Counted from the first letter of the stretch, positions 28,232-37,185 are shown. The stretch: 64,000 bases of DNA from Kitasatospora viridis (GCF_007829815.1 NZ_VIWT01000004.1:1-64000), one strand, 5' to 3'. Numbers and translations: made by a program. Notes: generated by a model not told the origin, from the sequence alone.

Positions 28232-29317
28232 ATGCGTCCTCGTGTGTTGTCCGGCCGGTCCGCCACGGCGGCGGTGCTGGCCGTGGTGGCCGTGCTGGCC
28301 ACGGGCTGCGGCGGCGGTGCCGGCGGCGGCAGTGCCGAGCCCGCGGCCGCCCCGGCCGCGAGCGCGGCGGGCTACCCCGTCACGGTCACCGACTGCGCGG
28401 GGGCGGGGACCACCTTCACGGGGCCGCCGCGCAGGATCGTCACCAGCAACGCCTCCAGCCTGGAGATGCTGCTGGAGCTCGGGGTCGGGGACAGGGTGGT
28501 CGGCACCGGCTTCCCGCCCGGCAAGGGCACGATGCCCGCGCAGTTCGCCGACCAGGCGGCCCGGGTGCCGGTGCTCGGGCAGGCGGTGATCCCGAAGGAG
28601 AAGCTGCTCGGCTCCGGCGCCGACCTCTACATCGACACCTTCGCGCACGTGGCCGGCATGGGGGCGATGGGGGACGTGCCCACCGACCAGGAGTTCGCCG
28701 CCGCGGGCATCAGGCACGTGTACCTGAAGTCCACGGCTTGTGCCACCCAACTCAAGGGCCCGCAGCAGGACTTGTCCACCGTCGAGGCCGACATCCGCAA
28801 CCTCGGCGCGGTGACCGGCAGTTCGGCCAAGGCCGGCGAGCTGATCGCGGGCATGGAGCAGACGGTCGGCCAAGTCCGGACCGCGCTCAAGGGCGTGGCC
28901 GCCGACCAGCGCCCGTCGTACTTCTTCTTCGACTTCGACGCCGGCACGAAGCAGCCGAACGCGGTCTGCGACAAGCAGGTCGCCAACGCGGTGATCACCC
29001 TGGCGGGGGCGCGCAACGTCTTCGGGGACTGCGACGGGGCGTTCAAGCCGGTCTCCTGGGAGCAGGTCGTGGCGGCGAACCCGGACTGGATCCAGCTCGG
29101 GGTGCGGGACAAGGGCAGTGCCGCGGCGAACCAGCAGGCCTTCGACGCGGCCGAGCAGTTCCTCAAGGACTTCCCCGCCACCAAGGGCCTGGCGGCTGTG
29201 CAGCAGGGCCACTTCGTCCGGATCACCTCGGAGCTGACCACCATCGCCGGAGTGCGCGACGCCGACACCGTGCGCCGGATCGCGGCGGTCATCCACCCCG
29301 ACCTGGTGAAGGGGTGA
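28232..29317 (+). CDS. Metallophore-binding lipoprotein of an ABC importer
   Basis: The 361-residue protein has a lipoprotein signal (basic start, hydrophobic core, lipobox LATGC with C26) and then a class III (FhuD/BtuF/FepB-type) binding domain: RRIVTSNASSLEMLLELG, a central helix near 200-230 and VSWEQVVAANPDWIQ in the second lobe. It should capture an iron siderophore, cobalamin or other chelate outside the membrane. GGAGAAG precedes ATG 28232. It is coupled to the permease gene by a GTGA overlap. Ligand identity cannot be read from sequence; neighbours suggest a chelator made nearby. Confidence 0.9.
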   Translation: MRPRVLSGRSATAAVLAVVAVLATGCGGGAGGGSAEPAAAPAASAAGYPVTVTDCAGAGTTFTGPPRRIVTSNASSLEMLLELGVGDRVVGTGFPPGKGTMPAQFADQAARVPVLGQAVIPKEKLLGSGADLYIDTFAHVAGMGAMGDVPTDQEFAAAGIRHVYLKSTACATQLKGPQQDLSTVEADIRNLGAVTGSSAKAGELIAGMEQTVGQVRTALKGVAADQRPSYFFFDFDAGTKQPNAVCDKQVANAVITLAGARNVFGDCDGAFKPVSWEQVVAANPDWIQLGVRDKGSAAANQQAFDAAEQFLKDFPATKGLAAVQQGHFVRITSELTTIAGVRDADTVRRIAAVIHPDLVKG

Positions 29318-30333
29318 CCCGGACCGGTCGGGTGGCGGCGCTGCTCGCGCTCGCGCTGCCGGCCGCGCTGACCGCCGCCGTGTCGCTCGGGTCGGTGGAC
29401 ATCCCGGTGGGCGAGGTGTGGCGGGTGGTGGGTCACCGGCTGGCGGGCGATCCGCCCGCACCGGGCACCCGGGACCTGATCGTCTGGCAACTGCGGGTGC
29501 CGCGCGCGCTGTTGGCGGCGATCGTCGGCGCGGGGCTCGGGCTGGTCGGCACGGCCGTGCAGGCGCTGGTGCGCAATCCGCTGGCCGACCCCTACCTGCT
29601 CGGCATCTCCTCCGGGGCCTCGCTGGGCGCGGTCGCGATGATCGTGCTGGGCGCGGGCGTCGGCTCGGGGGTCGGGTTCGGCGTGTCGACCGCGGCCTTC
29701 GCGGGGGCGCTGGCGGCGTTCGCGCTGGTCTGGAGCGTGGCCCGGCGCGGTGGCGGGTTCGCGCCGCTGCGCCTGGTGCTGGCCGGGGTGGCGATCGGTC
29801 AGTTCCTCTCCGGTTTCACCAGTTTCCTGGTGCTGCGGGCGGGGGACGACCAGCAGACCCGGGGCGTGCTGTTCTGGCTGATGGGCAGCCTCGGCGGTGC
29901 CCAGTGGAGCCAACTGACCGTCCCGGCCGTGGTGGTGGCGGGCGGGCTGGTGGTGCTGCTGGCTCGGGCCCGGGCGCTGAACGCCCTGCTGATGGGTGAT
30001 GAGACGGCGGCGGGTCTCGGCGTGGACGTGGTCCGGCTGCGGCGTGAGCTGTTCGCGGTGACAAGTCTGTTGACCGGCGTCATGGTCGCCGTGTCGGGGG
30101 CGATCGGCTTCGTGGGCCTGCTGGTGCCGCACGTCTGCCGGCTGCTGGTCGGCGGCGACCACCGGCGGCTGCTGCCGGTCTCCGCGTTGGCGGGGTCGGT
30201 GCTGCTGGTCGTGGTGGACACGGTGGCCCGGACGGCGCTGGACACCCAGGAGGTGCCGATCGGCGTGGTCACGGCGCTGATCGGGGCGCCGGTGCTGCTC
30301 TTCCTGCTGGACCGCCGGTTGGAGCCGCGATGA
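29314..30333 (+). CDS. FecCD-family permease of the same ABC importer
   Basis: The 339-residue membrane protein matches FecCD/BtuC permeases: RVPRALLAAIVGAGLGLVGT, ALVRNPLADPYLLGISSGA and GFVGLLVPHVCRLLVGGDH, about ten membrane spans. It would form a homodimeric channel. The GTG start at 29314 overlaps the binding-protein stop, and the stop overlaps the ATPase start (ATGA), so the three genes form one operon. Confidence 0.95.
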   Translation: MTRTGRVAALLALALPAALTAAVSLGSVDIPVGEVWRVVGHRLAGDPPAPGTRDLIVWQLRVPRALLAAIVGAGLGLVGTAVQALVRNPLADPYLLGISSGASLGAVAMIVLGAGVGSGVGFGVSTAAFAGALAAFALVWSVARRGGGFAPLRLVLAGVAIGQFLSGFTSFLVLRAGDDQQTRGVLFWLMGSLGGAQWSQLTVPAVVVAGGLVVLLARARALNALLMGDETAAGLGVDVVRLRRELFAVTSLLTGVMVAVSGAIGFVGLLVPHVCRLLVGGDHRRLLPVSALAGSVLLVVVDTVARTALDTQEVPIGVVTALIGAPVLLFLLDRRLEPR

Positions 30334-31109
30334 GGACGGCGATCGAGGGACTGACCGTCACGCTGGCCGGCCGGGACGTGCTGCACGGCGTCGAACTGGT
30401 CGCCGCCGAGGGCGAGATCGCCGGGCTGGTCGGCCCGAACGGGAGCGGCAAGTCGACCCTGCTGCGCACCGTCTACCGCCATCTGGCGCCGCGGGCGGGC
30501 CGGGTGCTGCTGGCCGGGCGGGACGTGCGGGCGATGGCGCCGGCCGAGGCGGCCCGGCACGTCGCCGCGCTGCCCCAGGAGCGCGGCGGCGACTTCGAGT
30601 TCACCGTCCGGGAGATCGTCGCGATGGGCCGCTCGCCGTACCAGCGGGCCTTCGCGGGCGAGGGCGCGGCCGATCGGCGGGCGGTGGCGCAGGCGCTGGA
30701 CCAGGTCGGACTGGCCGGCCAGGAGCAGCGCGGCTTCGATGCGCTGTCCGGCGGCGAGCGCCAACGGGTGCTGCTGGCCCGGGCGCTGGCGCAGCAGCCG
30801 GAGGTGCTGGTGCTGGACGAGCCGACCAACCACCTCGATGTCCGGTACCAGGTCGAGCTGCTCGCCCTGCTGCGTGCCCAGCGCCGCACCACGCTGATCT
30901 CGCTGCACGACCTGAACGCCGCGGCCTCGCTCTGTGATCGGCTGCACGTGCTGCACGAGGGCGTGCTGGTCGCCTCGGGCACGCCGCGCGAGGTGCTCAC
31001 CCCGGAGCTGCTGGAGGAGGTGTTCGGAGTCCGGGCGGCGGTGCTGGAGCATCCCCTGACCGGGGATCCGCTGATCGCCTTCGACCACCGGAGCCCGGTC
31101 AGGGGCTGA
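30330..31109 (+). CDS. ATPase of the FecCD-type importer
   Basis: The 259-residue ATPase carries Walker A GPNGSGKST (35-43), signature LSGGERQRV and Walker B VLVLDEPTNHLD, as in FecE/BtuD. It powers uptake of the chelate bound by the lipoprotein. It converges with the isocyanide synthase gene, seven bases apart, with no evident terminator between them. Confidence 0.95.
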   Translation: MRTAIEGLTVTLAGRDVLHGVELVAAEGEIAGLVGPNGSGKSTLLRTVYRHLAPRAGRVLLAGRDVRAMAPAEAARHVAALPQERGGDFEFTVREIVAMGRSPYQRAFAGEGAADRRAVAQALDQVGLAGQEQRGFDALSGGERQRVLLARALAQQPEVLVLDEPTNHLDVRYQVELLALLRAQRRTTLISLHDLNAAASLCDRLHVLHEGVLVASGTPREVLTPELLEEVFGVRAAVLEHPLTGDPLIAFDHRSPVRG

Positions 31110-31116
31110 GCTCCGG

Positions 31117-32049
31117 TCAGCGCGCCTCGTAGTGGCTGGGCCGCCCGTCCCGCAGGACGAGGCGGCCGAGTCGTTCCGCCTGCTGACGGTGCATCAGCTC
31201 CGTTCTGCCGTCGGGGTGGCGCAGGACGGTCGAGTGCCACGGGGTGATCCAGGCATCGTCGGCGTCGAGCAGGCGGATGCCGAGCTTGCCGGCGCCGACG
31301 GGCTGCGGGTGGATGGAGAGCCGGACCGCGCGGGGGTACTGCTCGGCGATCAGTGCGCCCCAGGCCCGGCTGCGCTGGATGACGCCGTAGGCGCGCTGCC
31401 GGCAGTCGCGTTGCAGGGCGGAGCGGGTGCCCTCGAAGCCGGTGCTGTCCTCGGCCAGGAAGCGGGTGATGCCCCGGTAGAGCGCCAGGGTGGCCGGGTC
31501 CGCCCGCAGTTCGGCCCGCAGTGCTTCGACGGTGGGCGCGTAGCGGGCGTGGACGTGGGCGCGTTTCTCCTCGTGCGGCAGCTCGCCGAGTACGGCGCGC
31601 AGGTCGAACACCGAGAGGTGGCGCAGGCGTTCGCGCCGGATCAGGGCGGCGAGCTCGTCGGCGTAGGCGTCGATGTGGTGGTCCGGGACGCCGATCAGGT
31701 CACCGAAGACGTGCCCGTCCGAGCAGATCACCATCCGGGCGCCGGGCTGGTGCACCTCGCCGACGGCGGCGCAGAGCCGGTCGAGGAAGGCCAGGGAGCG
31801 GCGTTCGCCCTCGTCGGGCAGGTGGCCGAGCACTTTGGCGGGACTGGGCGACTTGCAGGGGAATCCGGGCAGGGTGAAGGTGATCGGCTCGCCGGCGGCC
31901 ACGAAGCCGGCGAGTCTGGTCAGTTGGACCGGGAAGGCGCAGGCGGGCGCCGGGGCCTGCGGATCGGTGGCGCGGCGGTGCGCGAGCAGCAGGTCCAGGA
32001 CGGCGGCGCAGGTGCGGTCGACGGTCTCGGTGCAGGTGGCGAGCGGCAT
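31117..32049 (-). CDS. Isocyanide synthase, PvcA/Dit1 family
   Basis: Members of this family convert the amino group of tyrosine or tryptophan to an isonitrile (or N-formyl group in yeast Dit1), using ribulose-5-phosphate as carbon source in PvcA/IsnA. Family motifs are clear in the 310-residue product: PGFPCKSP (61-68), SDGHVFGDLIGVPD (110-123), RLSIHPQP (243-250) and ITPWHSTV (268-275). ATG 32049 was chosen over 32070 because GGAGG sits seven bases before it. No PvcB-type oxygenase is nearby; a P450 gene lies upstream instead and an MFS gene beyond that, all in one direction. The product is predicted to be an aromatic isocyanide, the substrate amino acid unknown. It is not related to the ScoE-type isonitrile pathway. 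Confidence 0.92.
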   Translation of the reverse strand: MPLATCTETVDRTCAAVLDLLLAHRRATDPQAPAPACAFPVQLTRLAGFVAAGEPITFTLPGFPCKSPSPAKVLGHLPDEGERRSLAFLDRLCAAVGEVHQPGARMVICSDGHVFGDLIGVPDHHIDAYADELAALIRRERLRHLSVFDLRAVLGELPHEEKRAHVHARYAPTVEALRAELRADPATLALYRGITRFLAEDSTGFEGTRSALQRDCRQRAYGVIQRSRAWGALIAEQYPRAVRLSIHPQPVGAGKLGIRLLDADDAWITPWHSTVLRHPDGRTELMHRQQAERLGRLVLRDGRPSHYEAR

Positions 32050-32125
32050 GCGGGTCCTCCGGGAAGGCATGACGGCAGGGCGCCCCGGCGGTGTGCTCGG
32101 TGCCGGGGCGCGTGCGGTGGGCGGT

Positions 32126-33400
32126 TCAGTGGCGTTTGTCGTAGGCGACCGGCAGGTGGTTGACGCCGCGCGCCAACACGGCCGGGATCCAGGCCAGTTC
32201 GTCGAGGTCGCCGGCGGGTCGCAGACCGGGCAGGCGGGTCAGCAGGGTGCCGAGGGCGACCTGGAGTTCGGTGCGGGCGAGGGCGGCGCCGGGGCAGAAG
32301 TGGATGCCGTGGCCGAAGGCGAGGTGGGGGTTGGGGGTGCGTTCGAGGTCCAGGGTGTCGGCGTCGGGGAACTGCTCGGGGTCGCGGTTGGCGGCGCAGA
32401 GCGAGACGATCACCGAGTCGCCGGCCGGGATCGCGGTGCCGTGCAGCTCGCTGTCGGTGGCGAAGAAGCGCCAGGTGGTGAGCTCGAACGCGCTGTCGTA
32501 GCGCAGCAGTTCCTCGACCGCGCGGGGCAGCAGGGCGGGTTCGTCGCGCAGCCGGGCGAGCTGCCCGGGGTGGCGGAGCAGAGTGACCAGCATGGTGGAG
32601 AGCTGGTTGGTGACGGGCTCCTGGCCGGCCATCAGCAGTTGGAAGATCATCGAGTCGAGCTCCTGCGGCGCGAGTTCGCCCGCGCCCTCGGCGGCGACCA
32701 GCCGGGCGAGCAGGTCGTCCGCCGCTCCCCCGCGCTTGTCGGCGACGACGTCGGCGATGTACGTCTGGAGGGCGCGCAACCGGCCCTCGTACGCCGGTCG
32801 GCCGGGGTCCTGCGGGCCGACCGGCTGCACCACCTTGCCCCAGTCGCGGTCGAAGCGCTGTGCCAACTCCTCCGGCAGGCCGATCACTTCGGCGAGCACC
32901 TGGAACGGGTAGTGGGCGGCGAAGTCCCGCACCAGGTCGGCGCCGCCGGTTTCGGGCAGCCGGTCCACCAGGGCGTCGGCGAGTTCCTGGAGGCGGGGCC
33001 GCAGGGCGTCGATCCGGCGCGGCGCGAAGGCGTCCAACACCAGTCGGCGCATCGCGGTGTGCTTGGGCGGGTCCTGGTGCAGCAGGTGGACCTGGAGCTG
33101 GGAGTGCTGGGGCTCGGGCATGATCGAGGCGAGGCTGCGCCAGTAGTCGTTGCCGAGCGCGTGGTTCTTGCCCAGCCGTGGGTCGTTGAGCGTCTGCTCG
33201 GCGGCCTGGTGGCCGGTGACCAGCCAGGCGGCGATCCCGCTGGGGAAGCGCACCCGGTGCACCGGCCCGGCCTCGCGCAGCTCGCGGTACAGGTCGTAGG
33301 GGTCGCTCTTGTAGGCGGCGCCGTGGAGCGGCACCGGCTCGGGCAGCGCGGCTCCGGTGACGGGGCAGCGGGGTTCGGGCACTGGCACGGGCACGGGCAT
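32126..33400 (-). CDS. Cytochrome P450, partner of the isocyanide synthase
   Basis: The 424-residue P450 has the ExxR pair (E297, R300) and the heme loop FGHGIHFCPG with C369 as the iron ligand. In the I helix (AGQEPVT, 258-264) the usual oxygen-activating threonine after AGxE is proline, a change seen in some P450s that use substrate-assisted or coupling chemistry. It starts at ATG 33400, with GAGG eight bases upstream; an upstream TTG is less likely. It lies 29 bp after the MFS gene and 76 bp before the isocyanide synthase. It most likely oxidises or couples the aromatic isocyanide product; ferredoxin partners are not encoded here. Confidence 0.93.
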   Translation of the reverse strand: MPVPVPVPEPRCPVTGAALPEPVPLHGAAYKSDPYDLYRELREAGPVHRVRFPSGIAAWLVTGHQAAEQTLNDPRLGKNHALGNDYWRSLASIMPEPQHSQLQVHLLHQDPPKHTAMRRLVLDAFAPRRIDALRPRLQELADALVDRLPETGGADLVRDFAAHYPFQVLAEVIGLPEELAQRFDRDWGKVVQPVGPQDPGRPAYEGRLRALQTYIADVVADKRGGAADDLLARLVAAEGAGELAPQELDSMIFQLLMAGQEPVTNQLSTMLVTLLRHPGQLARLRDEPALLPRAVEELLRYDSAFELTTWRFFATDSELHGTAIPAGDSVIVSLCAANRDPEQFPDADTLDLERTPNPHLAFGHGIHFCPGAALARTELQVALGTLLTRLPGLRPAGDLDELAWIPAVLARGVNHLPVAYDKRH

Positions 33401-33429
33401 GGGAGTCCTCAATCGTCGCTAAATGTTGT

Positions 33430-34785
33430 TCAGTTGACGCGGGTTCGGCGCCGGGCGCCGAGCAGCAGCACGGCGAGCCAGGCGATGGCCGCCGCGAGCA
33501 CCAGTCCGGCGCGCACGCCGCCGGTGCCGCCGCCGGCCAGGCCCCAGGCGGCGGTGGCGAGGGCGGGGCCCAGGGTGAAGCCGAGGCTGCGGGCGAGTTG
33601 GACGCCCGAGCCGGCGGCCGCCATCCGCTCGGACGGGGCGGCGGTCATGACGAGTTTCTGGACCGGTCCGCCGTACAGGCCCATGCCGAGCCCGGCCAGG
33701 CCGAGCCGCCAGGCGACGTCCGGGGGCGACCAGTTGTCGCCCAGCGGGACCAGCAGGAGCAGGCCGAACGCGGTGACGGCGGTGCCGGCGACGGCCACCT
33801 TGCGCGGCGCGAACCGGTCCGCGAGCCGGCCGCCGAGCGGTCCGGCCAGCGCCATGCCGAGCGGGAAGGCGAGCAGGGTCAGCCCGGTGACGGTCGCGCT
33901 CACCCGGTCCTGGTCCTGGAGGTGCAGCGCCACCAGGTAGCGCATCACGGCGAAGCCGGCCGCGACGCACAGCACCGTGCCGTGCACGCCCGCGGTGCCG
34001 CTGTCGCGCAGCAGCGCGGTGAGCGAGCGCCCGGCGGGGCCGCGCAGCCAGCGCACCAGCGGCGGCACGGCGGCGGCCGCGAGCAGCAGCCAGAGCGGGG
34101 AGCCCGGGGCGAAGGTGAGCGCCAGCAGGACGGCGCCCGTGGCGCTGCCGATCAGGCCGGCCTCGGCCAGCGCGCTGCGGTCGGGCGGCCGCAGCCGGCC
34201 GCCGCGCGGCGCGGAGCGGTGGGCGATCACCAGGGCGGCCAGGCAGACCGGCAGTTTGACCAGGAAGATCGCCCGCCAGCCCAGGTGGTCCAGCAGCAGC
34301 CCGCCGACCGCCGGGCCGGTGACGGCGCCGAGCGGGCCCAGGGTGGCGGGCACGCTCATCGCCCGCCCGCGCAAGCGGGGGCTCACCGAGCGGGCGGCGA
34401 GCACCGGCATGAGCACGAACAGCAGTGCCCCGAAGCCGCCTTGGGCGATCCGGGCGGCGAGCAGCCAGGGCGCGGAGGGTGCCAGCGCGGCCGCCGCGCT
34501 GCACGTCCCGAAGCCGGTGGTGGCGAGCAGCAGCGCCGGTCTGGTGCCGACCTGGTCGAGCCAGCGCCCGGCGGGCAGCAGCAGGGCCACCACCGGGAGC
34601 TGGTAGCCGAGGGCGGCCCACTGCGCGGTCTCCAGCGACACGTGCAGGCTGCGGGCCAGGTCGGGCAGGGCGATGTTGACGATGTTCATGTCCAGCATCG
34701 CCACGAAGGACAGCATCCCGGCGACCGCGACCAGGTCCCAGCGGTCGCGCCGCACCGGCGTCCCGGTGTCCGCCGGTCCGCTCAT
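33430..34785 (-). CDS. MFS exporter (DHA2-like)
   Basis: The 451-residue protein has 12-14 predicted membrane spans, with DMNIVNIALPDL in helix 1 and GPAVGGLLLDHLGWRAIF, the antiporter motif of drug exporters. It is the first gene of the MFS-P450-isocyanide synthase unit and is probably the exporter of its product. The start ATG 34785 follows a GGGGGAAG site; an earlier in-frame start would extend across the palindromes upstream and is rejected. Expression is probably controlled by the two inverted repeats just upstream. Confidence 0.9.
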   Translation of the reverse strand: MSGPADTGTPVRRDRWDLVAVAGMLSFVAMLDMNIVNIALPDLARSLHVSLETAQWAALGYQLPVVALLLPAGRWLDQVGTRPALLLATTGFGTCSAAAALAPSAPWLLAARIAQGGFGALLFVLMPVLAARSVSPRLRGRAMSVPATLGPLGAVTGPAVGGLLLDHLGWRAIFLVKLPVCLAALVIAHRSAPRGGRLRPPDRSALAEAGLIGSATGAVLLALTFAPGSPLWLLLAAAAVPPLVRWLRGPAGRSLTALLRDSGTAGVHGTVLCVAAGFAVMRYLVALHLQDQDRVSATVTGLTLLAFPLGMALAGPLGGRLADRFAPRKVAVAGTAVTAFGLLLLVPLGDNWSPPDVAWRLGLAGLGMGLYGGPVQKLVMTAAPSERMAAAGSGVQLARSLGFTLGPALATAAWGLAGGGTGGVRAGLVLAAAIAWLAVLLLGARRRTRVN

Positions 34786-34801
34786 TCCGCTTCCCCCCGT
34801 C

Positions 34802-34835
34802 GTGACGGTCGCCGTCGGGCGACGGCAACCGTCAC
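34802..34835. promoter_or_regulatory. 34-bp inverted repeat at the MFS start
   Basis: GTGACGGT and GCCGTCG are mirrored by CGACGGC and ACCGTCAC, with a 2-base centre and one mismatch. The element ends 17 bp before the MFS start codon. It is either an operator for a dimeric repressor or a strong hairpin in the mRNA leader close to the ribosome-binding site. Confidence 0.6.
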
Positions 34836-34855
34836 AGCAGTCGGGCGCGGAGCAC

Positions 34856-34896
34856 GGAAAGTTCCGAACGGATTGCCGAATCAACGGAACCTTTCC
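34856..34896. promoter_or_regulatory. Second inverted repeat, possible promoter of the isocyanide operon
   Basis: GGAAAGTTCCG pairs with CGGAACCTTTCC (one bulged base), with a smaller GATT/AATC pair inside. Read leftward it holds GGCAAT (34877-34872) and CGTGCT (34856-34851), 15 bases apart. From memory the mycobacterial SigC consensus is SSSAAT, 16-20 bases, CGTSSS, so this is a near miss only. The element could also terminate the copper ATPase transcript. Confidence 0.35.
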
Positions 34897-34928
34897 TACC
34901 GCCTCACTCGGCCCGCGCCTGCCGGACC

Positions 34929-34973
34929 GTCAGATCTGCCGCCGTCAGATCCCCCGCCGTCAGATCCGCCGCC
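34929..34973. repeat. Three tandem 15-bp repeats at the end of the copper ATPase gene
   Basis: Three copies of GTCAGATC-(T/C)(G/C)CCGCC lie head to tail at 34929-34943, 34944-34958 and 34959-34973. The ATPase stop codon falls in the third copy. The unit is in frame length, so copy-number changes would leave the protein nearly unchanged. Confidence 0.8.
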
Positions 34974-37185
34974 GGCCGGGCCGCCAGGTGCGCAGCCGCA
35001 GGCTGTTGCCCACCACCAGCAGCGAGCTCACCGACATGGCGAGCGCGGCGAGCATCGGGTTCAGCAGCCCGACCGCCGCCAGCGGAACCAGCACCGCGTT
35101 GTAGCCGAACGCCCAGACCAGGTTGGCCCGGATGGTGCCCAGGGTGCGCCGGGCCAGGGCGACCGCGACGACCAGGGACTCGATGTCACCGGTCACCAGG
35201 GTCAGGCCGGCCGCGCCGATCGCCGCGTCGCTGCCGGAGCCGAGCGCGATGCCCAGGTCGGCGCAGGCCAGCGCCACCGCGTCGTTCACCCCGTCGCCGA
35301 CCACCGCGACGGTGCGCCCGGATGCGCGCAACTCCTCGACCAGCTCGGCCTTGCGCTGCGGGGAGGCGCCGGCGTGCACCTCCCGGATGCCCAGCTGCTC
35401 GGCCACCGCGCGGGCCGCGCCGGGCTGGTCGCCGGTGGCCAGCACCGTCTCCAGGCCCATGCCGCGCAGCCGGTGCACGGCCCGGTAGCTGCCCGGCCGC
35501 AGGCTGTCGCCGAGGGCGAGCAGCGCTGCCGGGCGCCCGTCCAGCTCGACGACCACCGCCGTCCGCCCCGCGCCCTCGGCGGCGGCGAGGGCCTCCCGCA
35601 GTTCGCCGGGGAGCGCGGCGGCGTCCGGCCGCAGCACCCGGACCCGGCGGTCCGCCACGGTGCCCTCGACCCCGAGGCCGGCCTCGGCCCGGAAGCCGGT
35701 GACCGGCGGCAGCGGCTGCCCGGCCGCCTCGGCCAGGGCCCGGCCGATCGGGTGCTCGGAGCGCTGCTCCACCGCCGCGGCCAGCCGCAGCACCTCCTCG
35801 GCGCGCTCCCCGGCGGCGGGCGTGGCGACGGCCAGCGCCATCCGACCGGTCGTCAGGGTGCCGGTCTTGTCCAGCACCACCGTGTCCACCCGGCGCAGGC
35901 TCTCCAACGCCTGCGGCCCGCGCACCAGCACGCCGAGCTCGGCCCCGCGCCCGGTGGCGGCCAGCAGCGCCGTCGGCGTCGCCAGTCCGAGCGCGCAGGG
36001 GCAGGCGACCACCAGCACCGCGACGGCGGCGGTCAGCGCCTGCTGCCGGCCGGCGCCCGCGCCCAGCCAGTAGCCGAGCACGCAGACCGCGATGGCCAGC
36101 ACGACGGGGACGAAGACCCCGGCCACCGTGTCCGCCAGCCGCTGCGCCTTGGCCTTGCCGGCCTGCGCCTCCACCACCAGGGCGGTGATCCGGGCCAGTC
36201 GGGTGTCGGCGCCGACCGCCGTGGCCCGCACCACCAGCGCGCCGCCCACGTTGAGCGTCGCGCCGGTGACCCGGTCGCCGGGGCCGGTCTCCACCGGCAC
36301 GCTCTCGCCGGTCAGCAGGCTGGTGTCCAGGGCCGAGCTGCCCTCGACCACCACCCCGTCGGTGGCGACCTTCTCACCGGGCCGCACCACGAACAGCTGA
36401 CCGGGCAGCAACTGCTCGATCGGCACCATCCGTTCGACCTCGCCGACCCGGACGCAGACCTCCTTCGCGCCGAGCTCGGCCAGCGCCCGCACGGCCGAGC
36501 CGGTCCGCTCACGGGCCCGCCCCTCCAGCCGCCGCCCGCAGAGCACGAAGAGCGGCACGCCGACCGCCGCCTCCAGGTAGATGTGCGCGCCACCGCCGGC
36601 CGCGGCGGTCAACGAGAACGGCATCCGCATGCCCAGCGCACCCGCCCCGCCGAAGCACAGGGCGTAGGCCGACCAGCCGAAGGAGGCGAGCACGCCGAGG
36701 CTGACCAGGGTGTCCATGGTCGCGGTCGCGTGCCGCAGGGCGCGCCAGGCCCGCCGGTGGAACGGCAGCGAACCGGCCGTCACCACGAAGGCCGCCAGCG
36801 GGAAGCAGATCCACTGCCAGCCGCGCATTTGCAGCGCGGGCACCATCGACATCGCGATCACCGGGACGGCGAGCAGCGCGACCAGGCCCAGCCGCAGCCC
36901 CTCCGTCGGATCCTCGGCCGGTGCCACCGTCGGCGGCTGCTCGGCAGGCACCGGTTCGGCGGTGAAGCCGCCGGACTCCACGGCCGCGACCAGGTCGGCC
37001 ACCGGCACGCCGGCGGGGTGCAGCACCCGGGCCCGGCCGGTCGCCAGGTTGACGCCGGCCCGGACGCCGTCGAGCCGGGACAGCTTCTTCTCCACCCGGG
37101 AGACGCAGGCGGCGCAGGTCATCCCGCCGACCGCGAGGTCGGTCGTCACCAGGTCGGTGGCGGTGTCCTGCGTGACGCGGCTCAT
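34960..37185 (-). CDS. Copper-type P1B ATPase (CtpB/CopA-like)
   Basis: The 741-residue protein carries one N-terminal HMA domain (GMTCAAC, C24 and C27), the membrane CPC motif (C395-P396-C397), the phosphorylation aspartate D439 in DKTGT, SEHPIG and GDGVNDA. CPC with a GMTCxxC HMA domain is typical of Cu(I) pumps. Such pumps either detoxify copper or load it onto enzymes at the membrane. It is the third gene of an operon with a SigC-like sigma factor, a setting that recalls mycobacterial ctpB and favours copper metallation or acquisition over simple resistance. ATG 37185 overlaps the preceding stop. Confidence 0.95.
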   Translation of the reverse strand: MSRVTQDTATDLVTTDLAVGGMTCAACVSRVEKKLSRLDGVRAGVNLATGRARVLHPAGVPVADLVAAVESGGFTAEPVPAEQPPTVAPAEDPTEGLRLGLVALLAVPVIAMSMVPALQMRGWQWICFPLAAFVVTAGSLPFHRRAWRALRHATATMDTLVSLGVLASFGWSAYALCFGGAGALGMRMPFSLTAAAGGGAHIYLEAAVGVPLFVLCGRRLEGRARERTGSAVRALAELGAKEVCVRVGEVERMVPIEQLLPGQLFVVRPGEKVATDGVVVEGSSALDTSLLTGESVPVETGPGDRVTGATLNVGGALVVRATAVGADTRLARITALVVEAQAGKAKAQRLADTVAGVFVPVVLAIAVCVLGYWLGAGAGRQQALTAAVAVLVVACPCALGLATPTALLAATGRGAELGVLVRGPQALESLRRVDTVVLDKTGTLTTGRMALAVATPAAGERAEEVLRLAAAVEQRSEHPIGRALAEAAGQPLPPVTGFRAEAGLGVEGTVADRRVRVLRPDAAALPGELREALAAAEGAGRTAVVVELDGRPAALLALGDSLRPGSYRAVHRLRGMGLETVLATGDQPGAARAVAEQLGIREVHAGASPQRKAELVEELRASGRTVAVVGDGVNDAVALACADLGIALGSGSDAAIGAAGLTLVTGDIESLVVAVALARRTLGTIRANLVWAFGYNAVLVPLAAVGLLNPMLAALAMSVSSLLVVGNSLRLRTWRPGRRRI

